DNA of 64,000 nt from contig JAEVZS010000018.1 of the NCBI GenBank assembly GCA_023392125.1, positions 1 to 64,000 of the forward strand, given 5' to 3'. Shown piece by piece: positions 10,949-20,908 of the stretch. Position numbers and translations under genes: made by a program. Origin of the DNA: Bacteroidota bacterium (lineage in GTDB: Bacteria; Bacteroidota; Bacteroidia; Cytophagales; Cytophagaceae). The notes beneath the pieces are model-generated. The model ran no database searches and was not told the origin of the DNA. It worked only from the letters and a program-made list of their open reading frames with translations. The stretch's first letter is position 1; every line of letters starts with the position of its first letter.

Positions 10949-12496
10949 GTGAGACATTCCCTGATATTTTTAATTGTCTGGCTGCTTTCATGCATGATGA
11001 AATCTACGGCCCAGATCGATGTCATTGAAACATACAAAGAATTATTTCCTGCTGTACAACTTTCTGATATTTTCGAAGACAGCAAGATCTTTCCGGATTG
11101 TATTCCCTTGCGACCTGCTAAGGCTATTATGAACGACTACGAGAAGTTCAGTGATGACAGTAATTTCGTTCTGGCAGAATTTATTTACCAAAACTTTAAT
11201 CTGCCCAAAAGTTTCCGGTCTCACTCTGATGAAAACACCCCGGACGAAGATATTGATAATCATCTGACGCAATTATGGAAATCCCTTGAGCGTCCGGCTG
11301 ATACTCTTAGAATTACATCCCTTATACCTCTGCCCTATCCTTATATTGTGCCCGGCGGAAGATTCAGAGAAATATATTATTGGGACAGCTATTTTACCAT
11401 GCTGGGACTTATCAGAAGCGGTTACACGGAACTGGCAGAGAACATGCTTGCCAATTTTGCCCATTTACTTGAAGTCTACGGACATATACCAAACGGAAAC
11501 CGTACGTATTATCTGTCAAGATCACAACCCCCTTTTTTTTCTCTGATGGTTGATCTTATTGCGCAGGAAAAAGGCGACCAGATCTACCGGCAATACTTGC
11601 CCTATCTGCTGAAAGAGTATACTTTCTGGATGCAGGGGCAGGACAGCCTTGACGAGGATTATACTGCACATCGAAGAGTGGTTCGTCTGGGAAACGGTAT
11701 AATTCTTAACCGATACTGGGATGATCTGGCAACTCCCCGTCCTGAGTCCTACAAAGAAGATGTAACATTGTCAGCAACCGTCAATAATCCAACCGAATTA
11801 TACAGAAACCTCCGGGCAGCCTGCGAGTCCGGCTGGGATTTCAGCAGCCGCTGGCTGGAAGATTCCAGTGATCTCTCTACTATACGTACTACCGCATTTG
11901 TCCCGGTTGACCTAAACTGTCTCCTGTATCACCTGGAAAAAACGCTTGCCAGATGCTATAGAATAAATGGAGCTAAAGACTCTCTGGAATATATGCTCAG
12001 GGTATCTTCCGGGCGCAAAAAAGCAATTATCAGCTACTGCCGGAATCCGGAATCTGGCTATTACACGGACTATGATTTCATTAAGCGAAAAAGAAGCGCA
12101 TCGAAAACAATGGCAGCAGCTTTCTGCCTTTTTTTTGAAATAGCAAATAAGAAAGATGCCAAAGCTATTTCCACCATCTGGGAAAAGAACTTTCTGAGCA
12201 GAGGCGGATTGTTGACCACACTGGTTCATTCATCACAGCAATGGGATGCGCCCAATGGCTGGCCGCCATTACAGTATATGGCTATTTCAGGACTTTTTAA
12301 GTATAATTTGCATAAACCAGCCAAAAAAATTGCTCAAAGATGGCTATATTTAAACAAAGCTGTCTTTGAACATTCCGGCAAGATGATGGAAAAGTACAAT
12401 GTTATAATTCCGGATATAAAAGCGGCAGGCGGTGAATATCCGACCCAGGATGGTTTTGGGTGGACCAACGGAATTTATCTTCAGCTTTCAAAATAA
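10949..12496 (+). CDS. treA: Periplasmic trehalase (GH37)
   Basis: Trehalase splits trehalose into two glucose molecules. The 515-residue protein has both family signatures: PGGRFREIYYWDSYF (about residue 134) and QWDAPNGWPP (about residue 430), plus GGEYPTQDGFGWTNG near the C-terminus, which holds the catalytic Glu region of GH37. The GTG start at 10949 gives a hydrophobic leader with SCMMKSTAQ before the mature protein, so export to the periplasm is likely and TreA rather than cytosolic TreF is the better analogue. The M20 peptidase gene starts 28 bases after its stop, suggesting co-transcription. Confidence 0.9.
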   Translation: MRHSLIFLIVWLLSCMMKSTAQIDVIETYKELFPAVQLSDIFEDSKIFPDCIPLRPAKAIMNDYEKFSDDSNFVLAEFIYQNFNLPKSFRSHSDENTPDEDIDNHLTQLWKSLERPADTLRITSLIPLPYPYIVPGGRFREIYYWDSYFTMLGLIRSGYTELAENMLANFAHLLEVYGHIPNGNRTYYLSRSQPPFFSLMVDLIAQEKGDQIYRQYLPYLLKEYTFWMQGQDSLDEDYTAHRRVVRLGNGIILNRYWDDLATPRPESYKEDVTLSATVNNPTELYRNLRAACESGWDFSSRWLEDSSDLSTIRTTAFVPVDLNCLLYHLEKTLARCYRINGAKDSLEYMLRVSSGRKKAIISYCRNPESGYYTDYDFIKRKRSASKTMAAAFCLFFEIANKKDAKAISTIWEKNFLSRGGLLTTLVHSSQQWDAPNGWPPLQYMAISGLFKYNLHKPAKKIAQRWLYLNKAVFEHSGKMMEKYNVIIPDIKAAGGEYPTQDGFGWTNGIYLQLSK

Positions 12497-12524
12497 AATT
12501 GCGGATCGTCTGTTAAAGAAAGGT

Positions 12525-13967
12525 ATGAAGTTTCTTATCTGTTTATTTTTCTTATGTACCAGTTCTATTATTTCCCGTTCTCAGGAGATCGTACATCCTG
12601 ATTATGTATACGCTCTCAGCGCTTACATACAATATCCTTCCCTGCAATATAATGAAAGAGGCGCCGGTGAATATCTGAGAGCCTATTGCGAAGCACAGGG
12701 CCTGTACACCAGTATTCTAGACACAGCTGATCAATCGTATAACTTTATAGCATCCATTTACCCGGTATCTTCCGGCAAACCCAACATCGTTTTCCTGAAC
12801 CATATGGATGTAGTACACTCCGGAGATTCTGTATTATGGCAATATGCTCCCTTTTCGGGAGCTATCGAGGATGGATATATCTGGGGCAGAGGAGCTATTG
12901 ATAATAAAGGAATGGCAATTGCTCAAATCACAGCCGTACAGCAAATACTTCCTTTACTTAAAGGAAAAGAGCTTCCGTTTAATGTTAGCATTTTATGTGT
13001 TTCCGATGAAGAAAATGGTGGTCACCGGGGGGCGATGCGTATTGCAGAAAATCATCTCGATAAGTTAAATATCAAGCTGATGCTTGGTGAAGGTGGCAGC
13101 GGTGTCCGGGGAGTGATCAGCTCCAATCCTGATAAGATTGTTTTTGGCACCTCCACTGCCGAAAAATCAAAAGTCGTACTCAAGCTACGGCTTGACCTTG
13201 AAAGCTCCGGCCACGGATCAGTTCCGCCAAAGGAATATGCATCCAAAGAAATGATTTTTGCTCTTCAGCGGCTTCTGACCGGCAAGCAAGAAATTATCCT
13301 GTCCCGTATTCCGGTCAAATCATTGAAACTGCTTGGTAAAGAAGAAAAGGGGATTAAAGGTTTTGTGCTGAAAAACTTTACATTTTTCGCTTTTAAGCCA
13401 TTTGTAAAAAAAGAAATCAAAAAAGACCCTATGATTTCTTCATTTTTCACAAATACCATCACTCTCACGAATCTGAATGCATCCAGCGGCGATCATAATC
13501 AGATTAGTCAGCATATAGAGGCTGTACTGGACTGCCGGCTTATTCCGACAACTGAACCAAAGCAGTTTATCCGGCAGATCAGACGGAGGCTAAATGACAG
13601 GCGTATCAAAATCAGTGTTGAACATGAAGAAATAACCGGGCCACGCTCTCATGTACCGGAGTACTATTCACTGCTTTGCCAGTCTCTGCAGGAGGTTTTT
13701 CCCAACAGTCTGAACCTGGAAATCATTTTTCCGGCCACTACGGACAATTACATATTCCGCAACAAAGGGATTCCGGTATTCGGTTTGTTTCCTGCCGTAT
13801 TTACTGAAGACGAACTAAAAAGCATTCATGCAGAAAACGAACGTATCAGTCTGCAAAGCCTGGAAGACGGGATTAAAGTATATCATACATTTCTAAAAAA
13901 ACTAATACCTCTGAACTGGGATCCCACAATAGCAAATTCCCGCTCGGAATCTGTGACAGAGCATTAA
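12525..13967 (+). CDS. Exported M20-family metallopeptidase
   Basis: M20 enzymes are di-zinc aminoacylases or carboxypeptidases. Visible motifs are NHMDVVHSGD (first metal His and Asp), WGRGAIDNKG (bridging Asp), DEENGGHRGA (catalytic Glu pair), ESSGHGSVPP (dimerisation-domain His) and TTDNYIFRNKG before the C-terminus. An in-frame ATG exists at 12432, inside the trehalase gene. I chose 12525 because AAAGAAAGG precedes it and it gives a clean signal peptide (KFLICLFFLCTSSIISRSQ). The product is then 480 residues and probably periplasmic or lipid-exposed. The substrate is unknown. Confidence 0.87.
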   Translation: MKFLICLFFLCTSSIISRSQEIVHPDYVYALSAYIQYPSLQYNERGAGEYLRAYCEAQGLYTSILDTADQSYNFIASIYPVSSGKPNIVFLNHMDVVHSGDSVLWQYAPFSGAIEDGYIWGRGAIDNKGMAIAQITAVQQILPLLKGKELPFNVSILCVSDEENGGHRGAMRIAENHLDKLNIKLMLGEGGSGVRGVISSNPDKIVFGTSTAEKSKVVLKLRLDLESSGHGSVPPKEYASKEMIFALQRLLTGKQEIILSRIPVKSLKLLGKEEKGIKGFVLKNFTFFAFKPFVKKEIKKDPMISSFFTNTITLTNLNASSGDHNQISQHIEAVLDCRLIPTTEPKQFIRQIRRRLNDRRIKISVEHEEITGPRSHVPEYYSLLCQSLQEVFPNSLNLEIIFPATTDNYIFRNKGIPVFGLFPAVFTEDELKSIHAENERISLQSLEDGIKVYHTFLKKLIPLNWDPTIANSRSESVTEH

Positions 13968-14046
13968 CATTCCTCATTTCACATACATCAAATATCTGAA
14001 TCTGACAAGCTCATTATTATTGATCAACCTTGGTTGATATGCGCTT

Positions 14047-15108
14047 TTACATAATTCCGGCCCGGTCCAGTGCTTTCCGGTATTTATCGGCATTAAGCTT
14101 ATGTTCTTCAAAAGTCTCGGTAAATAAGTGGCACCCGGACATATCGTCCTTCGCACAAAAATACAGATAGCTGTGATCCTCATATTCCAAAACAGCATCT
14201 ATAGCCCAGGACGGAGTACAATGGATAGGACCTGGCGGCAAGCCATGATAGCGATAGGTATTGTACGGTGAATTAATCTTACGGTCTTTAAAATACACAC
14301 GCCTGGCTCCGAATTTATGAGCTGCATAAATAACTGTCGGGTCAGATTGCAGACGCATATTCTGCCCCAGCCGGTTGAGATATACTCCCGCAACAAGTGG
14401 CATTTCGTTTCTGTTTTTTGTTTCAGAATATACAATTGAAGCAAGAACGGAAATCTCTTCCCTTGATAATTTTAGCTTATCCGCTTTCTCCTGCCGTTCT
14501 TCATTCCAGAAGAATCGATATTGATGATGGAGATTTTCAACAAGCTCTCTGGCAGTTATATCAGCCGGCAAATAGTAAACGCCCGGGAGGAAGATGGAAA
14601 ATACATTTTCTTTCGTATAACCCAGACTATCCAAAAAAACCGGATCTCTAAGCAGCGACCATACCTCCGATTTATTTACTTTTTTGAGATGAAGACATGC
14701 TTTTTCCACCACATTCTTTCTCAGCTTATACGAAGATACCTCTACCCGGACATAATGAGGGGAAGTCTCTCTGGACAGCTCGCTAATGATTTTAAAATTA
14801 TTCCAGTTTTTCCTGAATGTATAAAGTCCCTTATTAATCTGGCTGACACCCCGTAGCTCTGCCATACATCTCAATAACAGGCTACTTTTAATCACTCCGT
14901 GACTTTTTAATGTATCAGCAAGAGCATGGACAGAAACAGGATTTTTTACCAAATAGAGATGTTTGTCGGCCTGAAAAGCTATATTTGGAACAAGAATAAT
15001 TTTGTATGAGGCAACTAACAGCAAAAAAATAAACAGGCCAGATCCGGATTTCCACCATAAACCGGGAAACGTACCGGATTGTACAGATTTTGTTCTTTTT
15101 TTACCCAT
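14047..15108 (-). CDS. mltG: Endolytic murein transglycosylase MltG (YceG-like)
   Basis: MltG cuts nascent glycan strands next to the inner membrane and is thought to end glycan elongation. The 353-residue protein has one N-terminal membrane helix (about residues 20-40), a LysM-like middle part and the YceG catalytic domain with SIVYSETKNRNEMPLVAGVY (the Glu of SET is the expected catalytic residue), MRLQSDPTVIYA, NSPYNTYRYHGLPPGPI and a final HLFTETFEEH. Length agrees with the family. It is a single minus-strand gene, divergent from the FMN reductase across a short gap with a palindrome. Confidence 0.93.
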   Translation of the reverse strand: MGKKRTKSVQSGTFPGLWWKSGSGLFIFLLLVASYKIILVPNIAFQADKHLYLVKNPVSVHALADTLKSHGVIKSSLLLRCMAELRGVSQINKGLYTFRKNWNNFKIISELSRETSPHYVRVEVSSYKLRKNVVEKACLHLKKVNKSEVWSLLRDPVFLDSLGYTKENVFSIFLPGVYYLPADITARELVENLHHQYRFFWNEERQEKADKLKLSREEISVLASIVYSETKNRNEMPLVAGVYLNRLGQNMRLQSDPTVIYAAHKFGARRVYFKDRKINSPYNTYRYHGLPPGPIHCTPSWAIDAVLEYEDHSYLYFCAKDDMSGCHLFTETFEEHKLNADKYRKALDRAGIM

Positions 15109-15137
15109 ACGTACAACTAAATATAAGAAAATTCCTG

Positions 15138-15151
15138 TTGTTGATCAACAA
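15138..15151. promoter_or_regulatory. Perfect 14-bp palindrome in the mltG / FMN reductase divergent promoter
   Basis: TTGTTGATCAACAA is a perfect palindrome centred between the two divergent starts (15108 and 15177). Its length and symmetry suit a dimeric regulator. A related TGATCAACCTTGGTTGAT sits at 14021-14038, past the mltG stop. Its function is inferred. Confidence 0.35.
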
Positions 15152-15176
15152 TTCCATTCATTAGTCCAAGTATTTC

Positions 15177-15701
15177 ATGATTACCATACTATCAGCAACC
15201 AATCGTATCAATTCAAGATCTTTTAAGATTGCCAGCCTGTATAAAATGCTGCTCGACACTAAAAACGTTGAAAGTCAAATCATAAGTCTGACTGAGCTGC
15301 CGGAAAACAGCCTTCATACCACTCTGTATCAAAATACAGGTAGGAATGAAGAGTTTAACCAACTGGTATCCAGAATGAGAATTTCGGAAAAGTTTATATT
15401 TGTAATACCGGAATATAATGGTTCTTTTCCCGGAGTTTTAAAGCTGTTTATTGACGGTATGTCTTACCCTTCCCCTTTTGCAGGTAAAAAGGGAGCACTT
15501 GTCGGTATCGGTTCCGGTGCGATGGGCGGTGCGCTGGCCCTGAGTCATTTCACAGACATCCTTCATTACCTCGGAATGCATGTACTTGCCAATAAAGTAC
15601 GCCTTGCCAGGATCGAGACGCTGCTGCTGGACGACAAGATCAGTGATAATTTTCTGAACGGCTTGATAGAAAATCAGGTCAGAGACCTGATTTCTTTCTA
15701 A
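15177..15701 (+). CDS. NADPH-dependent FMN reductase family protein
   Basis: This flavodoxin-like fold (174 residues) usually reduces FMN, quinones or azo compounds with NAD(P)H. Seen here are the opening strand MITILSATNRINSRS (phosphate-binding loop of the family), IFVIPEYNGSFPGVLKLFID (the conserved PEYNxSxPGxLKxxID motif) and KKGALVGIGSGAMGG. The start at 15177 gives the canonical N-terminus. It is convergent with ftsZ. The physiological substrate is unknown. Confidence 0.88.
   Translation: MITILSATNRINSRSFKIASLYKMLLDTKNVESQIISLTELPENSLHTTLYQNTGRNEEFNQLVSRMRISEKFIFVIPEYNGSFPGVLKLFIDGMSYPSPFAGKKGALVGIGSGAMGGALALSHFTDILHYLGMHVLANKVRLARIETLLLDDKISDNFLNGLIENQVRDLISF
15671..15698 (+). terminator. 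Terminator overlapping the end of the FMN reductase gene
   Basis: AAATCAGGTC (15671-15680), a 3-base loop, GACCTGATTT (15684-15693), then CTTTCT. The stem covers the last codons of the gene. It would also limit read-through into the convergent ftsZ. Confidence 0.55.
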
Positions 15702-15740
15702 CAAACCTATCTATATCCGAAATTTCTGTTCCTGATCTGA

Positions 15741-17348
15741 CTAATCAACATTATCGTGGAGAAAACGATTGTTGCCCAGTATCTCATTATCATCGTTGAG
15801 ATTAAAACGACTGATTTTCTTCTCGGAAGAATGTGGCTGATCGGGCAAGTCGACCTTGCGTCTCAGATAAGCAGGCACTTCCAGCTGATTTTTAAAATCA
15901 CCCGGATTAATTTCCAAAGGAGTATTCAGGTTTTTCAGTCGCTTGATACGCTCCATTGCCTGTTGCTGTAACATACGCTTCTTTTCCTCCATTTCATTGA
16001 CAAAATCAAACTGTCCCTGCGTTACCTCCGGTTCCTTGCTTCGTTCACTTCTATCTTCGTATGGCAGACTATTCATCGCAGTGCTTTCAGGCGTATATGA
16101 CGTCTGTTCAGAAGGTCTGTTATAAACAGGCCTCTCCGGCTGAGGTTCCGGTCTGAATATTATATTCTGCTGTTCAAACTGATTCTGGGCCGGATTATTC
16201 GGCACATAACGTTCAGGCTCCGGTTGTACAGGGGGCCGGCTTTCCTCTGCCGGTTTTCCATATACATACATTTCACGGCTTTCGGGTTTTACCTGTACAG
16301 ATTCCGTCATAGCCACCGGCTTCTGATCTCTTTCAAGATCAAAAACTTTTTTGCGGCCGGTATCTGCTTTTTCGTAATTATGATCGAAGCCAGTAGCAAT
16401 AATAGTTACCCGGATGTTTCCGCCAAGACTTGCATCAATACCCTGTCCCCAGATCATTTCAGCCTCATCACCGGCTTTTTCTTCAATATATGAGGTAATT
16501 TCATTCAATTCCTTAACCGTAAGTTCCGCATCCTCTCCTGATACCAGAGAAAGTAAAATACGTTTAGCCCCATGAATATCCGTATTGTCAAGCAACGGAG
16601 AGCAAATAGCTTCTTCAGCGGCTTTACGTGCTCTGGTCTCACCATTAGAAACAGCAGATCCCATAACTGCAGCTCCGGAATTTTTCATTACCGTCTTCAC
16701 ATCTTCGAAGTCTACATTGACGTGGCTGGTAACTGTAATGATTTCGGCAATACTTTTTGCTGCTGTAGTAAGGACATTGTCAGCCATTTCAAATGCCTGA
16801 CGCATGGTAAGATTATCGTTGATATCAAAAAGCTTATCATTTACAATAACCAGGATGGTATCACAAAACTGCTTTAGCTCTGCAATACCGGTTTTGGCAG
16901 CCTGAAGCTTCTTGCGGCCTTCAAATCCAAAGGGTAATGTTACGATCCCCACAGTGAGAATATCCAGCTCTCTGGCTATCTTCGCAATCACGGGAGCGGC
17001 ACCTGTACCGGTTCCTCCTCCCATACCTGCTGTGATAAAGACCATTTTTGTTCCGTCACTGAAAAACTCTCTTATCTCTTCCTTACTTTCCATGGCAGCA
17101 TTGTGCCCGGTTTCGGGATTCGCACCGCAACCCAATCCCTGAGTCAACCCTATGCCAATCTGCAATTTGGTTGGAACCGGACTGCTTTTCAGAGCCTGTA
17201 CATCTGTGTTACATACCACAAACTCCACATCTTTGATGCCCTGATTGTACATATGGTTGACCGCATTGCTGCCACCACCCCCGACTCCAACTACCTTTAT
17301 AATGGATTTGTGATGAGCGGGAAGATCAAATTTATATGGTGTAGACAT
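15741..17348 (-). CDS. ftsZ: Cell division protein FtsZ
   Basis: FtsZ is the tubulin-like GTPase that forms the division ring. The signature GMGGGTGTG lies at residues 108-116, the first glycine-rich loop GVGGGGSNAVNHM at 21-33 and the T7 loop NVDFEDV at about 211-217. At 535 residues it is much longer than the E. coli protein (383), owing to a Pro/Glu/Gln-rich linker from about residue 330 to 470. A conserved peptide PAYLRRKV follows (FtsA/membrane-tether type), then about 40 further residues ending FLHDNVD. It is the last gene of the dcw cluster and convergent with the FMN reductase. Confidence 0.97.
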   Translation of the reverse strand: MSTPYKFDLPAHHKSIIKVVGVGGGGSNAVNHMYNQGIKDVEFVVCNTDVQALKSSPVPTKLQIGIGLTQGLGCGANPETGHNAAMESKEEIREFFSDGTKMVFITAGMGGGTGTGAAPVIAKIARELDILTVGIVTLPFGFEGRKKLQAAKTGIAELKQFCDTILVIVNDKLFDINDNLTMRQAFEMADNVLTTAAKSIAEIITVTSHVNVDFEDVKTVMKNSGAAVMGSAVSNGETRARKAAEEAICSPLLDNTDIHGAKRILLSLVSGEDAELTVKELNEITSYIEEKAGDEAEMIWGQGIDASLGGNIRVTIIATGFDHNYEKADTGRKKVFDLERDQKPVAMTESVQVKPESREMYVYGKPAEESRPPVQPEPERYVPNNPAQNQFEQQNIIFRPEPQPERPVYNRPSEQTSYTPESTAMNSLPYEDRSERSKEPEVTQGQFDFVNEMEEKKRMLQQQAMERIKRLKNLNTPLEINPGDFKNQLEVPAYLRRKVDLPDQPHSSEKKISRFNLNDDNEILGNNRFLHDNVD

Positions 17349-17416
17349 AGGCTTAAAATTTTCTGTTAACGGTAAAGAGTTTTGTTTAATCTAAGTTAAG
17401 GATCGCTTTACTTTTA

Positions 17417-18724
17417 TCAATAATTGCTTTTATCATCCAGATCATCAATCAGTAATCCTTTGATCCGGTCAGTCATTTTTTTCAGTATCTGGCCCCCGGA
17501 GTCTTTCTTTGAACTTCTGGATGCTCCCGTTGCGCTTGGATAATATTCGGAATATCTGTTCTCTCTTTCATCAATCGAGCTGTATCCGGTAAGCACAAGT
17601 CCTACAGCCGTAGAATACATAGGGCTCTTTACAACCTCTATCTTACTCTTGCCCAGATGCTGATTAGGATGGCCAATACGCACCGGTTTTCCGGTCATAT
17701 ATTCAAATAATTGCTGCAAACTCTGTAATTGCGCTCCGCCACCGGTGAGTACAATACCTCCACCCAGACGGTCTTCAAAGCCCGAATAGATGATCTCGGC
17801 ATGTACCAGCTCAATAATCTCTTCCATTCTGGCCTGAATGATATGCGACAGGTTTTTGACAGATATTTCTTTAGGCGGCCTGTTATGAAGTCCGGGAATA
17901 GAAATCATTTCATTCGGACTGGCTTCCTCGGCAAAAGCTTTACCAAACTTTGTCTTCAAAAGCTCTGCCTGTTTCACCATAACATTGCAACCCTGCTTAA
18001 TATCCTGTGTAATAATATTTCCCCCGAAAGGAATGACTGCCGTATGACGAATGATATTATCCTGAAAAATTGCAATATCGGTAGTACCACCTCCTATATC
18101 GACGAGAACAACCCCGGCTTCTTTCTCTTCTTCACTCAATACAGATATGGCTGAGGCCAGTGGCTCCAGCACCAGGCTTTCAATCTCAAGCCCGGCTTTA
18201 AGCACACATTTGTTAATGTTGTTGATCGCGTTGGTCTGTGCAGTAATAACATGAAAGTCAGCCTCCAGACGAACCCCAAGCATACCAACAGGATCCTTTA
18301 TGCCAGGTTCATAATCAACAATATAATCCTGAGGCATCACATGTATTATCTCGCTGCCAAACGGCATGACGGTTTTGTACATATCAGCATTCAGACGCTT
18401 CACATCATCAACGGTAATTTCTTCATCCGAAGAATTTCGGGTGATGCTGCCATGATGCATAGAGCTTTTAATATGCTGTCCGGCTATACCAACGTTAACA
18501 ACTTTGATATTAATACCAGCCTGATCTTCCGCATCTCTGACCGCCTTGGTAATGGCATTCACCGTGGTATTGATATTGGTTACCATACCTCTGATCACTC
18601 CTTCGGAAACAGCTCTGCCCATTCCCAGGATTTCAAGCTTGCCATATTCATTCTGACGGCCTACCATCGCCACTATTTTTGTGGTTCCAATATCCAGGCC
18701 AACTACAAGTTTATCTTTCTGCAT
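17417..18724 (-). CDS. ftsA: Cell division protein FtsA
   Basis: FtsA is the actin-like membrane tether of FtsZ. The 435-residue protein begins DKLVVGLDIGTTKIVAMVG (ATP-binding phosphate 1), has VVLVDIGGGTTDIAIF (phosphate 2, about residue 206) and IVLTGGGAQLQSL (adenosine motif, about residue 321). The C-terminus KKMTDRIKGLLIDD is suited to an amphipathic membrane helix. It follows ftsQ by 16 bases and precedes ftsZ by 68. Confidence 0.96.
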   Translation of the reverse strand: MQKDKLVVGLDIGTTKIVAMVGRQNEYGKLEILGMGRAVSEGVIRGMVTNINTTVNAITKAVRDAEDQAGINIKVVNVGIAGQHIKSSMHHGSITRNSSDEEITVDDVKRLNADMYKTVMPFGSEIIHVMPQDYIVDYEPGIKDPVGMLGVRLEADFHVITAQTNAINNINKCVLKAGLEIESLVLEPLASAISVLSEEEKEAGVVLVDIGGGTTDIAIFQDNIIRHTAVIPFGGNIITQDIKQGCNVMVKQAELLKTKFGKAFAEEASPNEMISIPGLHNRPPKEISVKNLSHIIQARMEEIIELVHAEIIYSGFEDRLGGGIVLTGGGAQLQSLQQLFEYMTGKPVRIGHPNQHLGKSKIEVVKSPMYSTAVGLVLTGYSSIDERENRYSEYYPSATGASRSSKKDSGGQILKKMTDRIKGLLIDDLDDKSNY

Positions 18725-18740
18725 ATTTTACAAAAATATT

Positions 18741-19514
18741 TTATTCGCAAACGATCTGATTCTTAAATTTCAGACTGACTCTTTTGTAATGATTATATCC
18801 CTTAAAAGGATAAATCCGCTTATAAAAGATTTTCAGCTTCTGGAATTTTTCTTCAATATCATCCGGTTTTCCAAATTCAATTTTCTGATCGCCGATCTGC
18901 GTGTAAAACACAATCTCACCATCTCTTTCAATGGTCATCTGGGCTATCTGCGCTTTCCAGAAACGATCCATTGAGATATAGTTAATCAGGTCAAAATACG
19001 CTTTTCCCTTATCTGATTGCAGGAACTCCGTGCTTTTCAGTTTCTCCGCATACGGACCATCAATAAGCATGACTCTTGCCGTAAACTTTGCGGACGAAGG
19101 TAAGCTGTTGCCATTCTCTCCAATATAAGCATTAGGACCTTTTAGATCAATAATTCTCGCTATTGGCTTACACTGCGTTACGTTGACCGTAAGATTTCCC
19201 TTATGATCTTTATATATCTGCGCATCTTCTACAAAATTATGGGATTTGACACGGACTTCAAGCTCTTTAAGGCTTATGTTATCCACATATTGACCAATAA
19301 TCGCATCTGCACCGCTCAGAGTGATCAGGTTAAGAACGTCAGACTTCCCAACAAAGTAATTATCATGCTGATAGTCGACATGCACATAGATATCTTTTAT
19401 GGTTTTGTCTGACTGTTCGCCGGACACAAATCCCATCAACAGTACTATGCCTGCCAGAATGGAAGACATAACTACATATTTCTTTATACGGCTGTCTTTA
19501 AACCATCTTTTCAT
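18741..19514 (-). CDS. ftsQ: Cell division protein FtsQ
   Basis: FtsQ is a bitopic membrane protein that connects the early and late divisome. The 257 residues show a short basic cytoplasmic tail, one membrane helix (about 13-30, YVVMSSILAGIVLLMGFVSG) and a periplasmic part with a POTRA-like segment (IKDIYVHVDYQHDNYFVGKS onward). Sequence conservation of FtsQ is low, so the call also rests on its place between murC and ftsA. Its first 17 bases overlap the end of murC, implying translational coupling. Confidence 0.9.
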   Translation of the reverse strand: MKRWFKDSRIKKYVVMSSILAGIVLLMGFVSGEQSDKTIKDIYVHVDYQHDNYFVGKSDVLNLITLSGADAIIGQYVDNISLKELEVRVKSHNFVEDAQIYKDHKGNLTVNVTQCKPIARIIDLKGPNAYIGENGNSLPSSAKFTARVMLIDGPYAEKLKSTEFLQSDKGKAYFDLINYISMDRFWKAQIAQMTIERDGEIVFYTQIGDQKIEFGKPDDIEEKFQKLKIFYKRIYPFKGYNHYKRVSLKFKNQIVCE

Positions 19515-20877
19515 GACTAACTACTTTTTTAATCGGTTCTACAAAACGATCAATATCACCCGCTCCCATGGTAATCAGTATATCTGTTTCAAGAACTCTT
19601 ATTTTGTCAATCAACTGGTCTTTACCAATAACGCTCTTACTTTCTACTGCGAGCTTTTCGAGCAACACCTCAGAAGTAATGCCTTCAAGCGGCAGTTCTC
19701 TGGCTGGATAAATCGGTAGTAAGAAGACTTCATCAGCGATTGAAAGACTTCCGGCAAATTCATCCATAAAATCTCTTGTTCTTGAAAACAGATGAGGCTG
19801 AAATACAACTGTAATTTTTCTCCCCTGATACAACTCTCTGGCAGCGCTCAACGTGGCTTCAATCTCTGCAGGATGATGCGCATAATCATCAATATATACC
19901 AGACTCTCATCCGAATAAATCGTTTCAAAGCGTCTTTTAACTCCTTTGAATGAATGAAGTGCTTTCTTAATATCAGTAACCCTGACCCCTGCTTCACGTG
20001 CAGCAGCAAATGCAGCTACCGCATTATATACATTGTGTCTTCCAGGCAGATGTATTCTGAAACCTTTCGCGGTTTCGGCACCTTCTATATCAAACTCAAA
20101 AGCGCCGTCCCTGATCCTGATATTGGATATTTGCAAAGAGCTGTTGCCTTGTCCGAAACTCATCATTCTTCGTCCGGAGTTATCATTCTTCAAAGGCAAA
20201 CCTTCCCGGCAGATGATGCATCCATCTGAAGCTACCTGCGCAGCAAATGCATTAAACGAGTCTATAACCTGGCTGTCATCTCCATAAATATCGAGATGAT
20301 CAGCATCCATGCTGGTAATGATTGCCGTATTCGGATGCAACTGCAAAAAAGAACGGTCGTATTCATCCGCCTCCACTACCATGATCGCATCACCGAGAGC
20401 GGAGTCTCCGAGCAGAAGATTGGATTCATAATTTCTGGCAATACCACCGATAAAAGCAAACACATTCTTTCCGGATTCTTTCAGAATGTGAGCTACCATA
20501 GATGAGGTAGTAGTCTTGCCATGCGTACCGGACACTGCTATTGTATAAAATGACCGGGTAAGCATACCAAGCACTTCAGAACGCTTACGTACATCATAGT
20601 TTGCGGACCTGAAATAGGTAAGCTCTCCATGAGACTGCGGCACGGCCGGCGTATAAATCACCAAGGTCCGTGAGTCTTTAAATATCTCCGGGATATTTTC
20701 TCCCAAATCTTCATAATGGATCTCAATACCCTCTGCTTCCAGCTGAGCAGTAAGAGACGACGAGGTAAGATCATAACCACCCACCACAAACCCCTGGCTG
20801 TTAAACCAGCGGGCCAGTGCGCTCATACCAATCCCTCCTATGCCAATCAGGTAAATATTCTGGTAGTTGGTTATCAT
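19498..20877 (-). CDS. murC: UDP-N-acetylmuramate-L-alanine ligase
   Basis: MurC adds L-Ala to UDP-MurNAc, the first step of the peptide stem, using ATP. The 459-residue protein shows the N-terminal Rossmann motif LIGIGGIGMSALARW (about residue 10), the P-loop VSGTHGKTTTSSM (about 115), the middle-domain VVEADEYDRSF, and YIDDYAHHPAEIEATLSAA in the C-terminal domain, characteristic of MurC. Its stop overlaps the ftsQ start. Confidence 0.96.
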   Translation of the reverse strand: MITNYQNIYLIGIGGIGMSALARWFNSQGFVVGGYDLTSSSLTAQLEAEGIEIHYEDLGENIPEIFKDSRTLVIYTPAVPQSHGELTYFRSANYDVRKRSEVLGMLTRSFYTIAVSGTHGKTTTSSMVAHILKESGKNVFAFIGGIARNYESNLLLGDSALGDAIMVVEADEYDRSFLQLHPNTAIITSMDADHLDIYGDDSQVIDSFNAFAAQVASDGCIICREGLPLKNDNSGRRMMSFGQGNSSLQISNIRIRDGAFEFDIEGAETAKGFRIHLPGRHNVYNAVAAFAAAREAGVRVTDIKKALHSFKGVKRRFETIYSDESLVYIDDYAHHPAEIEATLSAARELYQGRKITVVFQPHLFSRTRDFMDEFAGSLSIADEVFLLPIYPARELPLEGITSEVLLEKLAVESKSVIGKDQLIDKIRVLETDILITMGAGDIDRFVEPIKKVVSHEKMV

Positions 20878-20908
20878 TCTTTTAATACCTATATCTTTAT
20901 CTCAATTG

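Noticed and set aside
12432..12524. Upstream start for the M20 peptidase
   Set aside because: It would lie in the trehalase gene and bury the signal peptide; the ATG at 12525 has a better ribosome site.
18251..18766. 171-codon frame on the plus strand
   Set aside because: It is antisense to ftsA, with no ribosome site or domain.
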